Positions 44,943 to 53,672 of a DNA stretch of 64,000 bases are shown here, in pieces (the stretch's first letter is position 1; the number at the start of each line of letters is the position of its first letter). Location: contig JBBQAQ010000002.1 of assembly GCA_038316435.1 (NCBI GenBank), positions 62,001 to 126,000 of the forward strand, read 5' to 3'. The position numbers were made by a program, and so were the translations under genes. The notes under the pieces are model-generated. The model did no database searches. It was not told the DNA's origin and saw nothing but the letters and a program-made list of their open reading frames with translations. Source of the DNA: JACJXF01 sp038316435 (GTDB lineage Bacteria; Bacteroidota; Bacteroidia; Bacteroidales; GCA-2748055).

Positions 44943-45728
44943 ATGAAATTGGAATTCTTTAAGTATCATGGTGCTGGTAATGATTTTGTGATGATTGATT
45001 GCAGAAATTCACCTGAATCCTTTTTCAATAAAGACATTGTTGAATTTCTGTGCGACAGGCATTTAGGCATTGGCTCAGATGGATTAATACTTTTGCTTTC
45101 AGATAAAAATGCCGATTTCAGAATGAAATATTTTAACTCTGATGGTAATGAAGGTACGATGTGTGGAAATGGCGGCAGATGCATTGCAGCATTTGCCCGT
45201 GATCTTGGAATAATTACTGAAAAAGCAACATTCACCGGCATTGACGGCTTGCATTTGGCTAATATTCTGGGTTCGGAAATGGTGAATTTAAAAATGATTG
45301 ATGTTCATAGTATTAAAAAACTTCCGGACGGATTCCTTATTGACACCGGTTCTCCTCATTTTGTTTGCTTCAGGGATTCAATAAAAGATATGGATGTTTT
45401 TACAGAAGGCCGTGAAATCCGCAACCAGAAAAGGTTTGATGAGTCTGGCGCCAATGTAAATTTTGTTGAGAAAATAACTACTAACACATTCAGAATGCGC
45501 ACCTATGAAAGAGGTGTTGAGAATGAAACCCTAGCATGCGGTACTGGTTCAGTTGCTTCTGCCATATCTTCTTATTTAATGCAAAAACCTGACAAAAGTA
45601 CCTACACCATCGAAGCACCTGGAGGAGTTCTAAAGGTGCAGTTTACACCTGAAATAGACGGAAGTTTCAGTAATGTTTGGCTTGAAGGACCTGTGAAATT
45701 TGTGTATAAAGGAAGAATACAATTATAA
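44943..45728 (+). CDS. dapF: Diaminopimelate epimerase (DapF)
   Basis: 261 aa, usual length. The two catalytic cysteines are C74 in EGTMCGNGGRC and C199 in ETLACGTGSVA; the start FFKYHGAGNDFVMID is characteristic. It converts LL- to meso-diaminopimelate for lysine and peptidoglycan synthesis in the cytosol. It is monocistronic here, convergent with the flavodoxin gene. Confidence 0.96.
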   Translation: MKLEFFKYHGAGNDFVMIDCRNSPESFFNKDIVEFLCDRHLGIGSDGLILLLSDKNADFRMKYFNSDGNEGTMCGNGGRCIAAFARDLGIITEKATFTGIDGLHLANILGSEMVNLKMIDVHSIKKLPDGFLIDTGSPHFVCFRDSIKDMDVFTEGREIRNQKRFDESGANVNFVEKITTNTFRMRTYERGVENETLACGTGSVASAISSYLMQKPDKSTYTIEAPGGVLKVQFTPEIDGSFSNVWLEGPVKFVYKGRIQL

Positions 45729-45820
45729 TGTAAACTCTTAAATATCAATCATTTTTAGATATTCTATTTCTGAGTTTCATTTTCGAATTCACTTCTGGAG
45801 TTTTTAAATGACACACTAAA

Positions 45821-46312
45821 TCATTTATTCATTAGCTTGTTCATTTTCTCCGCAAACGCCCCAATTTCTTCAGTATTTATTTTTGAAACGGATGTAGTTA
45901 CGCCAGTTAATTTCTTTGTAAGTTTTTTCTCAAAAAAGCTCATTTTCCTGAGATTAAATTCTCCCCCGAAAAGACCTTTTGCAATGGCTTTTTCACGTAA
46001 TTCATGATTGAAAGCTTTGTCGAATTGCTGTCTGGCCGTTTCCCCCTCTTCCATGCAACAAAGGTAAAGTCCCAAGTTCTTTTCCAGTAATTTATCCTGG
46101 TTTTCCTGCATGAATTTCTCAATACGTGTTTGAATTAAGCCATGATGAATGGATCCCCCGATAATAACAGTCTCATATTCTTCGAGATTTATTTCATCAG
46201 TATCCTGCAATCGGGCAAATTGCATATCAGAGCGAATCAGTTCACCGAGTAGTTTCGCACATTTTTCAGTACTTCCATGTAGGCTTTCATAAATGATTAT
46301 TGATTTATTCAA
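45821..46312 (-). CDS. Flavodoxin-domain protein (HemG-like family)
   Basis: 163 aa. The start IIIYESLHGSTEKCAKLL is the FMN phosphate-binding loop of flavodoxins, and ETVIIGGSIHHGLIQTRIEKF matches the Flavodoxin_5/HemG-like group. It probably binds FMN and carries out an electron-transfer reaction; protoporphyrinogen oxidation cannot be assumed. It is 72 bases downstream of another flavodoxin-fold gene on the same strand. Confidence 0.8.
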   Translation of the reverse strand: MNKSIIIYESLHGSTEKCAKLLGELIRSDMQFARLQDTDEINLEEYETVIIGGSIHHGLIQTRIEKFMQENQDKLLEKNLGLYLCCMEEGETARQQFDKAFNHELREKAIAKGLFGGEFNLRKMSFFEKKLTKKLTGVTTSVSKINTEEIGAFAEKMNKLMNK

Positions 46313-46384
46313 TTTTTTCTTTCTTAAGTTAATATTTCCATGGGAATTTGGAGTTAAACAACTGTATATAAATCGCTTGACACT

Positions 46385-46966
46385 CTAAATTATATTCAAT
46401 CCCAATTGATAAACTTTATTAAGCCACTTGCTTATTGTTTTCTCGCTTGCATTTCGCACCGGCGTAAGAGTAAAAAATTTAACCGGATTTATCCCGCAAA
46501 ACTTCAATGTTGCACCCTTTATAGCACGATGACCGGGTCGGCCCTGAATAATATTGTAATACCACAAGGGAGTGTCCATAGTTACTATAACTCTTGCCGA
46601 TTTCCCTTTAAGTAACTTATCGATTCCTGAGGAATCTTTCCGGTACTGAAATGCAAATCCCGGCCAAAGAGCTTTGTCGATAAAGCCTTTGAAAAGAGCA
46701 GGGTAAGTGCCCCACCAGTTGGGATATATAAAAACTAGATGATCGGCCCATTCTATTTTTTTTTGTGAAGCGAGTATGTCATCTTCGAGTTTTTCTTTAC
46801 GTTTATAACCCAGAAAAAGTATCGGGTTAAAATTCAAATCTTTTACTATAATCTCTAAAACTTCTGCTCCACCAGCTTCAGCACCTTCTTTGTATGTAGC
46901 CGCAATACGGCTGCTCAAACTATCTTTATTCGGGTGACCTTGAACGATTAAAACTTTTTTACTCAT
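46385..46966 (-). CDS. NAD(P)H quinone oxidoreductase, flavodoxin-like fold
   Basis: 193 aa, matching the KefF/NQO1/MdaB-type family. VLIVQGHPNKDSLSSRIA binds FMN/FAD phosphate and FIYPNWWGTYPALFKGFIDK is the family hallmark. It likely reduces quinones by two electrons in the cytosol. Its start is 8 bases after the end of the disrupted AlkD-like reading frame, so the two may once have formed an operon. Confidence 0.88.
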   Translation of the reverse strand: MSKKVLIVQGHPNKDSLSSRIAATYKEGAEAGGAEVLEIIVKDLNFNPILFLGYKRKEKLEDDILASQKKIEWADHLVFIYPNWWGTYPALFKGFIDKALWPGFAFQYRKDSSGIDKLLKGKSARVIVTMDTPLWYYNIIQGRPGHRAIKGATLKFCGINPVKFFTLTPVRNASEKTISKWLNKVYQLGLNII

Positions 46967-46974
46967 AAAAAATA

Positions 46975-47658
46975 TTATCTTCTAATAATTTTCAATGCTT
47001 CTCGCTTACTAAGATGCATTAACTTTGTTTTTTCAGTATACCTAAATACTTCATCAGGATTTACTTTTGAATATTCCCTTAATATCCAGCCGATTGCATT
47101 TTGAATAAAAAATTCATTTGAAGATTTAGCTTTTCAATATAACCGTATAATAATTCAGTATCAAGTGTGTTTTTATACTTTAGTTGGAAAAGCAGACAAC
47201 TTCGTTTCAACCAAATATTACCTGAATTCATCCATTTTAGCTGTTAAAGATGCCGTTAATTCCGGATACATTTTAAAAAACTTTCCAAGAATGTTTGCTG
47301 CAATAAAATCAACTGTATCCCACCATGATCCTGTAACAATCATGTATTCAAAAAGTTTAATGCTTGATTGATTTAGTTTTTTAATATTTCGTTCAATCAT
47401 TTCCATTGCAAAATAATGAAGTTCTCTCTCGGGAAGGCAATACAATTCTTGGCAAACAGCCTCCAGGCGACTCATTTCAGGCCATCCATGAGCTTTTATA
47501 AATCTGCGAAAAAGCTCTTTTCTCAGGGGAGCTGCAATTCCAAAAAATACAAATTTGTTCCTCATATACTTACTCATGTCTGTAGCTCTTTTGGAATCAA
47601 CATTTGAGGACAGAATGGTTTGTAGATTTGAAATGTTACTATCAGGTTTTGAAATCAT
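46975..47658 (-). pseudogene. DNA alkylation repair (AlkD-like) gene broken by two frameshifts
   Basis: The intact frame from 47658 gives 146 aa with AlkD/HEAT-repeat features (GIAAPLRKELFRRF, TGSWWDTVDFIAANILGKFF) and stops early at KMDEFR. In a second frame (about 47221 down to 47128) the protein continues as GNIWLKRSCLLFQLKYK. In a third frame it resumes as KSSNEFFIQNAIGWILREYS and ends LSKREALKIIRR with stop at 46975-46977. The joined product would be about 228 aa, the normal length. The second break looks like loss of one A in CTAAATCT. It would have removed alkylated bases from DNA. Confidence 0.85.
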
Positions 47659-47779
47659 TTTTTATGGGATTAATGCTTCTAAAATTTAATATATCTGTAA
47701 AGTCGATAAAAATATCAATTTGCACCATGATATCAGCAAATTCCTTCTTAACTTTTGCCAGCAATTAAAAAAGGAAATT

Positions 47780-48553
47780 ATGAATCTTGGAATACAAAAT
47801 CAATGGTTTATTGTTGGTGGAGCCAGCAGCGGATTTGGGAAAGCAACAGCAGAAAAGCTTATTGAAGAAGGAGCTAACGTACTTGCAATTGCCCGAAATT
47901 CACAACCTTTGTTAGCTTTTCAGTCAAAATACCCTGAAAACTTTATAATTCTGGCAGCAGATCTGAGTAAACCTGACACATTAAAAATGCTTAACGACTC
48001 ATTTGATCTCTCCAAATTTTCGGGCGCATTTATAAATGCCGGCGGTCCTCCTGCAATGAGAGTAATGGATTCCAAACTTAGCGATTGGGATGATGCATAC
48101 CACCTACTTTTACGTTGGAAAGTTGCTCTTACCCAAATGCTTATCCCCTATTTTATTCAAAATAATTATGGGAAATTAGTATTTGTGGAGAGCGTTTCGG
48201 TCAAACAACCGGTTGAAAACCTGGTTTTGAGCAACTCTTTAAGAATGGCGATGGTTGGTTTTGTAAAGACCCTATCTCAGGAAATGGCCGGTAAAAATAT
48301 CTTTATGAATATCATGGCCCCGGGATATCATGATACGCCTGCAGTACAGAGGATATTTCGTAAGAAAGCCGAGTTAAGCGGAATTAGCATAGAGGAAGCA
48401 AAACAAAACCTGCTCAGTCATATTCCTACAGGTGTAATGGGGAATGCAGGAGATTTCGCTTCACTCGCAATATGGTTATTATCGCCACTTTCAAACTATG
48501 TAAATGGACAAACTATTGCTATTGATGGTGGAGCAAGCAGAGGATCATTGTAG
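47780..48553 (+). CDS. Atypical short-chain dehydrogenase/reductase lacking YxxxK
   Basis: 257 aa from the ATG at 47780, preceded by AAGGAAA at 5 bases; a longer frame from 47720 adds 20 unlikely residues. The Rossmann cofactor motif GGASSGFGKA is near the start, and VNGQTIAIDGGASRG closes it. At the catalytic site VESVSVKQPVENLVLSNSLR replaces the usual Tyr-x-x-x-Lys with Ser and Arg (LSNSLR). A subfamily with this change exists among SDRs. Substrate unknown, and ordinary SDR chemistry is doubtful. Its stop is 27 bases from the convergent kinase gene. Confidence 0.82.
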   Translation: MNLGIQNQWFIVGGASSGFGKATAEKLIEEGANVLAIARNSQPLLAFQSKYPENFIILAADLSKPDTLKMLNDSFDLSKFSGAFINAGGPPAMRVMDSKLSDWDDAYHLLLRWKVALTQMLIPYFIQNNYGKLVFVESVSVKQPVENLVLSNSLRMAMVGFVKTLSQEMAGKNIFMNIMAPGYHDTPAVQRIFRKKAELSGISIEEAKQNLLSHIPTGVMGNAGDFASLAIWLLSPLSNYVNGQTIAIDGGASRGSL

Positions 48554-48580
48554 CATTGACGGGCTCAATAATAACTTACC

Positions 48581-50581
48581 TTAATGATTAAAATGTTTTT
48601 GAATTATCCCAAATAATTCTTCTTTTACAATTGGTTTGGAGATATATTCATCACATCCCGCTTCGAGTGCTTTTTCCTTGTCGCCCGAAAGACCATAAGC
48701 TGTCTGGGCGATGATAAATACATTTTTATTGAAGGTCCGGATCTGCCGTGTAGCTTCATATCCACTCATATCCGGCATTTTGATATCCATCATTATCAAA
48801 TCAATATCAGGATTATTGCGACATACATCTACAGCCTCAAATCCATTTTTAGCTTTTAAGAAATTCTTTCCAAATTCTTTTAACAGAATAATAATCAGCA
48901 TTTTAGATATTTCATCATCTTCTGCAATGAGAATTTTGAGTTTCCTGAAACGATTATTCTCATCATTCATTTCAAGGGAATCTGCAGTGGAATCAATTAA
49001 CTTGCCTGGTTGATGATATGGAATAGTAAAATAAAAAACAGATCCATTTCCCAATTCACTATTCACCCAAATTCTTCCATTCAACATTTTCACATATGCC
49101 TTGGAAATCGATAATCCAAGACCTGCTCCCTGTTGCGCCATTTTATCAGTAATATCGGCTTGAATAAATCGTTCGAAGATTATTTCCTGCCTGTCTGCTG
49201 AGATACCTATTCCGCTATCTTTTACATAAAATTCAATGAACCCTTTATTTAAAGTATAGCCGAATTCAATAAAGCCCTTACTCGTATATTTAATAGAATT
49301 TTTTAGCAAGTTTGTGAGAATAGCAAAGAGCTTCTCTCGGTCTGTATTTATTACAGCATCCTCCCCGGATAAAGAACTTTTATAAGAAAACTGTATACCT
49401 TTAGATTCACATTCAGGCTTAAAAAATGTATAGAGAAAATGAATTTGTTCGTTAATATTCGATTCCCGTATTAACAGTTTCATAAGGCCGGCTTCAATTT
49501 TGGAAATATCGACTATGTCGTTGATAATACCAAGCATTCTTTTTCCACTTTTTTCAATAATCTGAATGTATTCCTGCTGCTCTTCCCCGGTAAGACTCCC
49601 TTCCTTAAGCAATTCAGCGAATCCCAGAATACCATTCATTGGTGTTCGAATTTCATGACTCATATTGGCAAGAAAAGCAGATTTTAAGCGATCACTTTCT
49701 TCAGCTTGCTCTTTAGAAATAATCAGGATCTCTTCGATCAGTTTCCTTTCAGTAATGTCTTGAACGACGCCGAAAACGACATTGTTTTCCTTATCAAATT
49801 CTGCAATTGAATGGATATCAACTATTTTGCCGTCGCTTGGTCTCCGGATTTTAAATTCCAAATCATAAGCTTCATTTTTTGTAATGAGGTTGTATAAGGC
49901 ACCATCCAATTTTTGTCTGTATTCAGGCAATGGAATCTTCTGAATTTCCTCAAGTGACAACTCATTACCACTAATTCCATATATTAAGCCTGCTCCAGCC
50001 GACCAAACCATAGTTTTACTACTCAGGATAATTTTCCAATTACCTGTTTTCGCAACCCTTTCAGCACGGGCAAGTCGGAATTCACTTTCTTTTATTGTTT
50101 CCTGTGCTTTAATACGTTCAGTAATATCCCTGAAAATTGACTGAAAAGTTCCATCAGGTAACATGCGGGAATTCATTTCAACAATAACAGAAGTCCCGTC
50201 TCTTCTGGTTATTGGCCTAATAGAAGTTGCGATATCTCCTTGCTTTAGCAGGTCGTATCTAAGAGGTTTTTCAGCAAGCATGTCCTTTGAAAACAAATCA
50301 CTTATATTCATTTTCAATAGTTCCTCCTTTGCATAACCTGTCAGAGCGATTGCAGATTTATTAACTTCGATAAAATTCCCGTTTTGGTCTCCCTGAAAAA
50401 ATGCATCGGCTGCAAGTTCAATAAAAACACGGTATTTTTCCTCTTTTTCAGGGGATGTTGTTTCAACTTGGTTTTTTGCAAGTGCTAATTTTTCATAATT
50501 TTCTTTTAATGATTGGAATTCCCTTTTCAACTCTTCCAATTCACTCAGATGTTGATCTTTGATATATTTATCTTTATTCAT
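48581..50581 (-). CDS. Hybrid histidine kinase: PAS-PAS-HisKA-HATPase-REC
   Basis: 666 aa. An N-terminal coiled coil (about 5-45), PAS at about 50-165 (AADAFFQGDQNGNFIEVN), PAS at about 175-285, HisKA with LANMSHEIRTPMNGILGFAE, HATPase with GAGLGLSISKAYVKMLNG, and a C-terminal receiver with acceptor Asp in LIMMDIKMPDMSGYEATR. No membrane helix, so cytosolic. The catalytic half is a close paralogue of the kinase at 13660-16104 but it lacks the N-terminal receiver. No output domain or DNA-binding partner is adjacent. Confidence 0.9.
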   Translation of the reverse strand: MNKDKYIKDQHLSELEELKREFQSLKENYEKLALAKNQVETTSPEKEEKYRVFIELAADAFFQGDQNGNFIEVNKSAIALTGYAKEELLKMNISDLFSKDMLAEKPLRYDLLKQGDIATSIRPITRRDGTSVIVEMNSRMLPDGTFQSIFRDITERIKAQETIKESEFRLARAERVAKTGNWKIILSSKTMVWSAGAGLIYGISGNELSLEEIQKIPLPEYRQKLDGALYNLITKNEAYDLEFKIRRPSDGKIVDIHSIAEFDKENNVVFGVVQDITERKLIEEILIISKEQAEESDRLKSAFLANMSHEIRTPMNGILGFAELLKEGSLTGEEQQEYIQIIEKSGKRMLGIINDIVDISKIEAGLMKLLIRESNINEQIHFLYTFFKPECESKGIQFSYKSSLSGEDAVINTDREKLFAILTNLLKNSIKYTSKGFIEFGYTLNKGFIEFYVKDSGIGISADRQEIIFERFIQADITDKMAQQGAGLGLSISKAYVKMLNGRIWVNSELGNGSVFYFTIPYHQPGKLIDSTADSLEMNDENNRFRKLKILIAEDDEISKMLIIILLKEFGKNFLKAKNGFEAVDVCRNNPDIDLIMMDIKMPDMSGYEATRQIRTFNKNVFIIAQTAYGLSGDKEKALEAGCDEYISKPIVKEELFGIIQKHFNH

Positions 50582-50734
50582 TTTAAATCTTTAACATCAG
50601 TCAAAAGGGAAATTTGTAATTAAAGCTGAAATTATATTCTTACACACAAAAATGGGACGCATAAAATTAATCTATTTTTAAAAATACAGAATTACTAAAT
50701 GCAATTTCATTTTTTTATTTTTAATTATTTTTAT
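50582..50734. other. AT-rich intergenic region upstream of the hybrid kinase
   Basis: No gene seen; very A/T-rich. It must contain the kinase promoter on the minus strand; no clear consensus was found. Confidence 0.35.
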
Positions 50735-50878
50735 AAACCTAAATCAATGTCGTTGACTTAAGAAATTTTCCGATTCTAAAAAATGCCCCACCCCAACCTC
50801 CCGAGTTCGGGAGGTTGGGGTGGGGCTGATTTTTGAAGATTTCGGACACCCTTAAGTAAACGACATTGAAACCTAAAT
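50735..50878. mobile_element. MITE-like element with 18-bp terminal repeats and 10-bp target duplication
   Basis: CAATGTCGTTGACTTAAG (50745-50762) and CTTAAGTAAACGACATTG (50851-50868) are inverted repeats matching at 17 of 18 positions. Directly outside, AAACCTAAAT occurs on both sides (50735-50744 and 50869-50878), a perfect 10-bp target-site duplication. Inside is a 19-bp GC-rich perfect hairpin, and the remaining arms are imperfectly complementary, so the whole 124 bases could fold into one long hairpin. No ORF. The right copy of the duplication lies 9 bases before the next start codon. Confidence 0.8.
50785..50826. repeat. Perfect 19-bp GC-rich hairpin inside the MITE-like element
   Basis: GCCCCACCCCAACCTCCCG (50785-50803), loop AGTT, exact reverse complement (50808-50826). 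Its GC content contrasts sharply with the AT-rich surroundings. An ORF on the minus strand across it (50776-50970) is an artefact of this repeat. Confidence 0.95.
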
Positions 50879-50887
50879 ATTAATCGG

Positions 50888-51532
50888 ATGAAAAAAACAT
50901 TTGTATTATTGACTATGGCTTCCGGACTCATTCTTTTTAGCTGTAAAAATTCTACTCCTACTGTTGCCACTGTAACTACTGATATTCCCTCAGAAACTGG
51001 TCAGGTTCAACCATCTGAAATTCATAAATATCAGATTAAATCGGGCATCGTTACTTTTGAAACTGATATTGTAGGAATGAAAGGCAAAACCATCCTCTAT
51101 TTTGATAATTATGGAAGTCTGGAACTTGAAGAGAAATATTCTGATGGGATATTGAAGGAAGCCGATTTATGCGATGGCACCAACCGATATACAATTAATT
51201 TCAAAAAGAAATCAGCCTACTCAATGAGGAATTGCGCAAGAGGAATTGCATATAAATTCGATTGGAGTGAAATTTCAGATGCGGACAAAAAGGAAAAAGC
51301 GAAAAAATTACCAAACCTAATTCTTGCCGGAAAAAACTGTGAATCATACTCTTACACCGCTTCAGGAATAACTACAGTATTTGCGGGCTGGAATAACATC
51401 ACCATGATGCAGGAACAGAAGAACCAATATGGCGGATCTTTCTCTCATGCCGTTAGCATTGAAGAAAACCCGGTAATACCTGCAGAAAAGTTTACAGTTC
51501 CAGCGGGAATTACTGTTCAACCGGGAATTTAA
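50888..51532 (+). CDS. Hypothetical lipoprotein
   Basis: 214 aa. Lipoprotein signal MKKTFVLLTMASGLILFSC. The mature part is mostly beta-rich with a recognisable IKSGIVTFETDIVGMKGKTI stretch, a Cys pair region (ADLCDGTN and MRNCARG) and KNCESY; I recognise no named family. It is monocistronic, with a MITE-like element directly upstream that may have replaced or altered its promoter and ribosome-binding region. Confidence 0.85.
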   Translation: MKKTFVLLTMASGLILFSCKNSTPTVATVTTDIPSETGQVQPSEIHKYQIKSGIVTFETDIVGMKGKTILYFDNYGSLELEEKYSDGILKEADLCDGTNRYTINFKKKSAYSMRNCARGIAYKFDWSEISDADKKEKAKKLPNLILAGKNCESYSYTASGITTVFAGWNNITMMQEQKNQYGGSFSHAVSIEENPVIPAEKFTVPAGITVQPGI

Positions 51533-51553
51533 AAATTTAAGATATTAACTAGA

Positions 51554-51586
51554 AAAGGGATGCCAGACTAAGTTTGACATCCCTTT
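51554..51586. terminator. Bidirectional terminator between lipoprotein and prenyltransferase genes
   Basis: AAAGGGATG (51554-51562) and CATCCCTTT (51578-51586) form a 9-bp stem with a 15-base loop, flanked by A- and T-rich sequence, between the convergent stops at 51532 and 51604. Confidence 0.7.
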
Positions 51587-51603
51587 AAAAAAGAATTAAT
51601 CAA

Positions 51604-52536
51604 TTAGAATACCTCAATAAATATCGCTATTGCAACAAGTAAATCGAATGAAAGTACTGTAATAACATTAGCACCCAATGCAGGAACAATCTTTGAATAA
51701 TTACCTCCATCTTTAATTGCAGTCAAACTTGCTTTGATAGCTAAGGGCAATGGAAATAACGCAAGATAAATCCAATACGAAGAAAGCCCGAGAAGCGGCA
51801 AAACCAATATAATTGCGAAACTTGTAAACATACCTGCCGCATAAACCCATGCTGCACCTTTAATCCCAAGCCGAATTACCAGGTGTTTGCGACCTCCTGC
51901 CTTATCAGCCTCAACATCCGGAAATTCATTTATTAACAAAAGTAGGGATGTAAGAATTCCGGCTGGAATGGACAACCATATTACTTCCGAAGGAAACATT
52001 GATTTCAGGGACATACCGGGACTAGCATTCATGGAAATGTAGGTTCCAAGGACTACAAGTGTACCCAATGCAAGACCTGCAAATAATTCGCCTAGCATGT
52101 ATCGGGCAAGAAAGTTTGTGTAGAAAACAATGCTAATACTTCCAAGAATTGCGAATACCAGAATTATCCAATGTGACAAAATGCTGAAATAAATTCCAAT
52201 TGCAATCGATATTAATAATGTTGTTACAGCTACAATCAAAACTGAAGCTGGGTTGCTCTGGCCAGAAACCATCATTCCACTTCCACCACTGAATGGTGTG
52301 CGCTTAGTTTTAAAATCAATCTGCGTAAAATAATCTGAGTGTTCATTAAAGAGATTTACAGAAATATGCGCACTTACAACTCCCAGAACAAGCAGAATTG
52401 CATGGAAATAGCTGAAGTCATAGGACAGTTGTGAGTGATACTTAATAGAAAGTGCTATTCCAATAAGCACCAAAAAAACTGAGAGAATAAGAAATGGAGC
52501 TCTTATCTGAGCCATCCATACTTTAAAGTTTTTCAT
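51604..52536 (-). CDS. UbiA-family prenyltransferase (MenA-like)
   Basis: 310 aa with about eight to nine membrane segments. The two Asp-rich motifs of the UbiA family are visible: NLFNEHSDYFTQID (first) and NEFPDVEADKAGGRKHL (second), which bind the Mg-prenyl diphosphate. The MenA group attaches a polyprenyl chain to 1,4-dihydroxy-2-naphthoate in menaquinone synthesis, and the second motif fits that group best. It lies 181 bases downstream of the mevalonate kinase on the same strand, so it may use the isoprenoid made by the operon. Confidence 0.83.
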   Translation of the reverse strand: MKNFKVWMAQIRAPFLILSVFLVLIGIALSIKYHSQLSYDFSYFHAILLVLGVVSAHISVNLFNEHSDYFTQIDFKTKRTPFSGGSGMMVSGQSNPASVLIVAVTTLLISIAIGIYFSILSHWIILVFAILGSISIVFYTNFLARYMLGELFAGLALGTLVVLGTYISMNASPGMSLKSMFPSEVIWLSIPAGILTSLLLLINEFPDVEADKAGGRKHLVIRLGIKGAAWVYAAGMFTSFAIILVLPLLGLSSYWIYLALFPLPLAIKASLTAIKDGGNYSKIVPALGANVITVLSFDLLVAIAIFIEVF

Positions 52537-52717
52537 TGTCTATATTTTTAAGTTTTATGCTTTTATATTGCTTAAAAAGAACAAATCTAAATAAGAAGAG
52601 TTTTAATGAAACTCACTTTTTTAACAAAAAAGAATTGATTTGTCCTGAAATCTCCTATAATTAAGGCATTTTCTGCATTTTACGGATAACAATTCTATGT
52701 AAAAAAATGACCCTAAT

Positions 52718-53650
52718 TTACAATCGGATTATTTTTAATCCCTTTTTATTGAAAAATGAAATACTTCGGTCGTAATTCCCTGTAAACCCAAGAACAAAGC
52801 CACCCCCTCCGGAGCCACAGAGTTTGAGGGAGTAATCGCCTGTTTCAAATCCATTCTCCCAAATGAATCGAAAATCAATTGGAATCATCTCCTTAAAATG
52901 TTCAAATTGCAGTCTTGAAAGCTGATTTAGTTTTTCTAATAAATGCTGCACATCTGCTTTTATTAAAGCATTTATGCATTGATTGTTAAGTGGGATAATC
53001 AAATTTTTCAGAACTTCACGAAAAGGAATTGTATCCGACATACTCAGAAAATTCTGAACAAGATTCTCTGTTTTAGATACTTTGCCGGTATCCAACAGGA
53101 AAATGCCAAATTCAGGACTATCTTTAAAGGATGGAATTTCAGTAATACCAATGGTTTGATTGGAGGATATTAACAATGGTTTACCAACATAACAGCTAAG
53201 TGGATCTATACCTGAACTCTTCCCATGAAAGTACGATTCCATGAATGAAAAAAAAATTTTAAACTTGAGAAGATCATCCATTTTAAAGGATTGAAAGAAT
53301 CCTAGATTATATTGATCAAAGATTGCCGCAACAACTATTCCAGAGCTTCCGACTCCGTATCCTTCTGGTACACTAGAATTCAAATATAGTCCATTATCCA
53401 GATCTGATTCAAACATTTCCAGATTCAGTTTCAACTCAGGAGGAAACATAGAATGATGATCAAGCAAATATTCGAAAAACCCTCTCAAATTTTTATTCGA
53501 TCGGTGTTGGATTGAATTTTCTAAATGGCCGCATTCAAGTCTTGCACTAAAACCATGAAAGGGCGTTATCAGTGCTTTTGACCCCAACAATAAAGTATAT
53601 TCGCCGAAAAGCAGAACTTTTGAGAAATATTGTTCTCTATTTACATTCAT
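52718..53650 (-). CDS. Mevalonate kinase (GHMP family)
   Basis: 310 aa. GHMP motif 1 (SKVLLFGEYTLLLGSKAL), the phosphate-binding PEGYGVGSSGIVVAAI, HGKSSGIDPLSCYVG (mevalonate kinase-type motif) and the C-terminal LCGSGGGGFVLGF are in order. It phosphorylates mevalonate in the cytosol. It starts 22 bases after the diphosphomevalonate decarboxylase stop, in the same operon. Assignment as mevalonate rather than phosphomevalonate kinase rests on the motifs and on the other GHMP kinase in the operon. Confidence 0.83.
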   Translation of the reverse strand: MNVNREQYFSKVLLFGEYTLLLGSKALITPFHGFSARLECGHLENSIQHRSNKNLRGFFEYLLDHHSMFPPELKLNLEMFESDLDNGLYLNSSVPEGYGVGSSGIVVAAIFDQYNLGFFQSFKMDDLLKFKIFFSFMESYFHGKSSGIDPLSCYVGKPLLISSNQTIGITEIPSFKDSPEFGIFLLDTGKVSKTENLVQNFLSMSDTIPFREVLKNLIIPLNNQCINALIKADVQHLLEKLNQLSRLQFEHFKEMIPIDFRFIWENGFETGDYSLKLCGSGGGGFVLGFTGNYDRSISFFNKKGLKIIRL

Positions 53651-53672
53651 CGGTTATTGAGATAAAACTCAT

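Noticed and set aside
50776..50970. 64-codon ORF on the minus strand across the GC-rich hairpin
   Set aside because: It is produced by the inverted repeat inside the MITE-like element and overlaps the lipoprotein start on the other strand.
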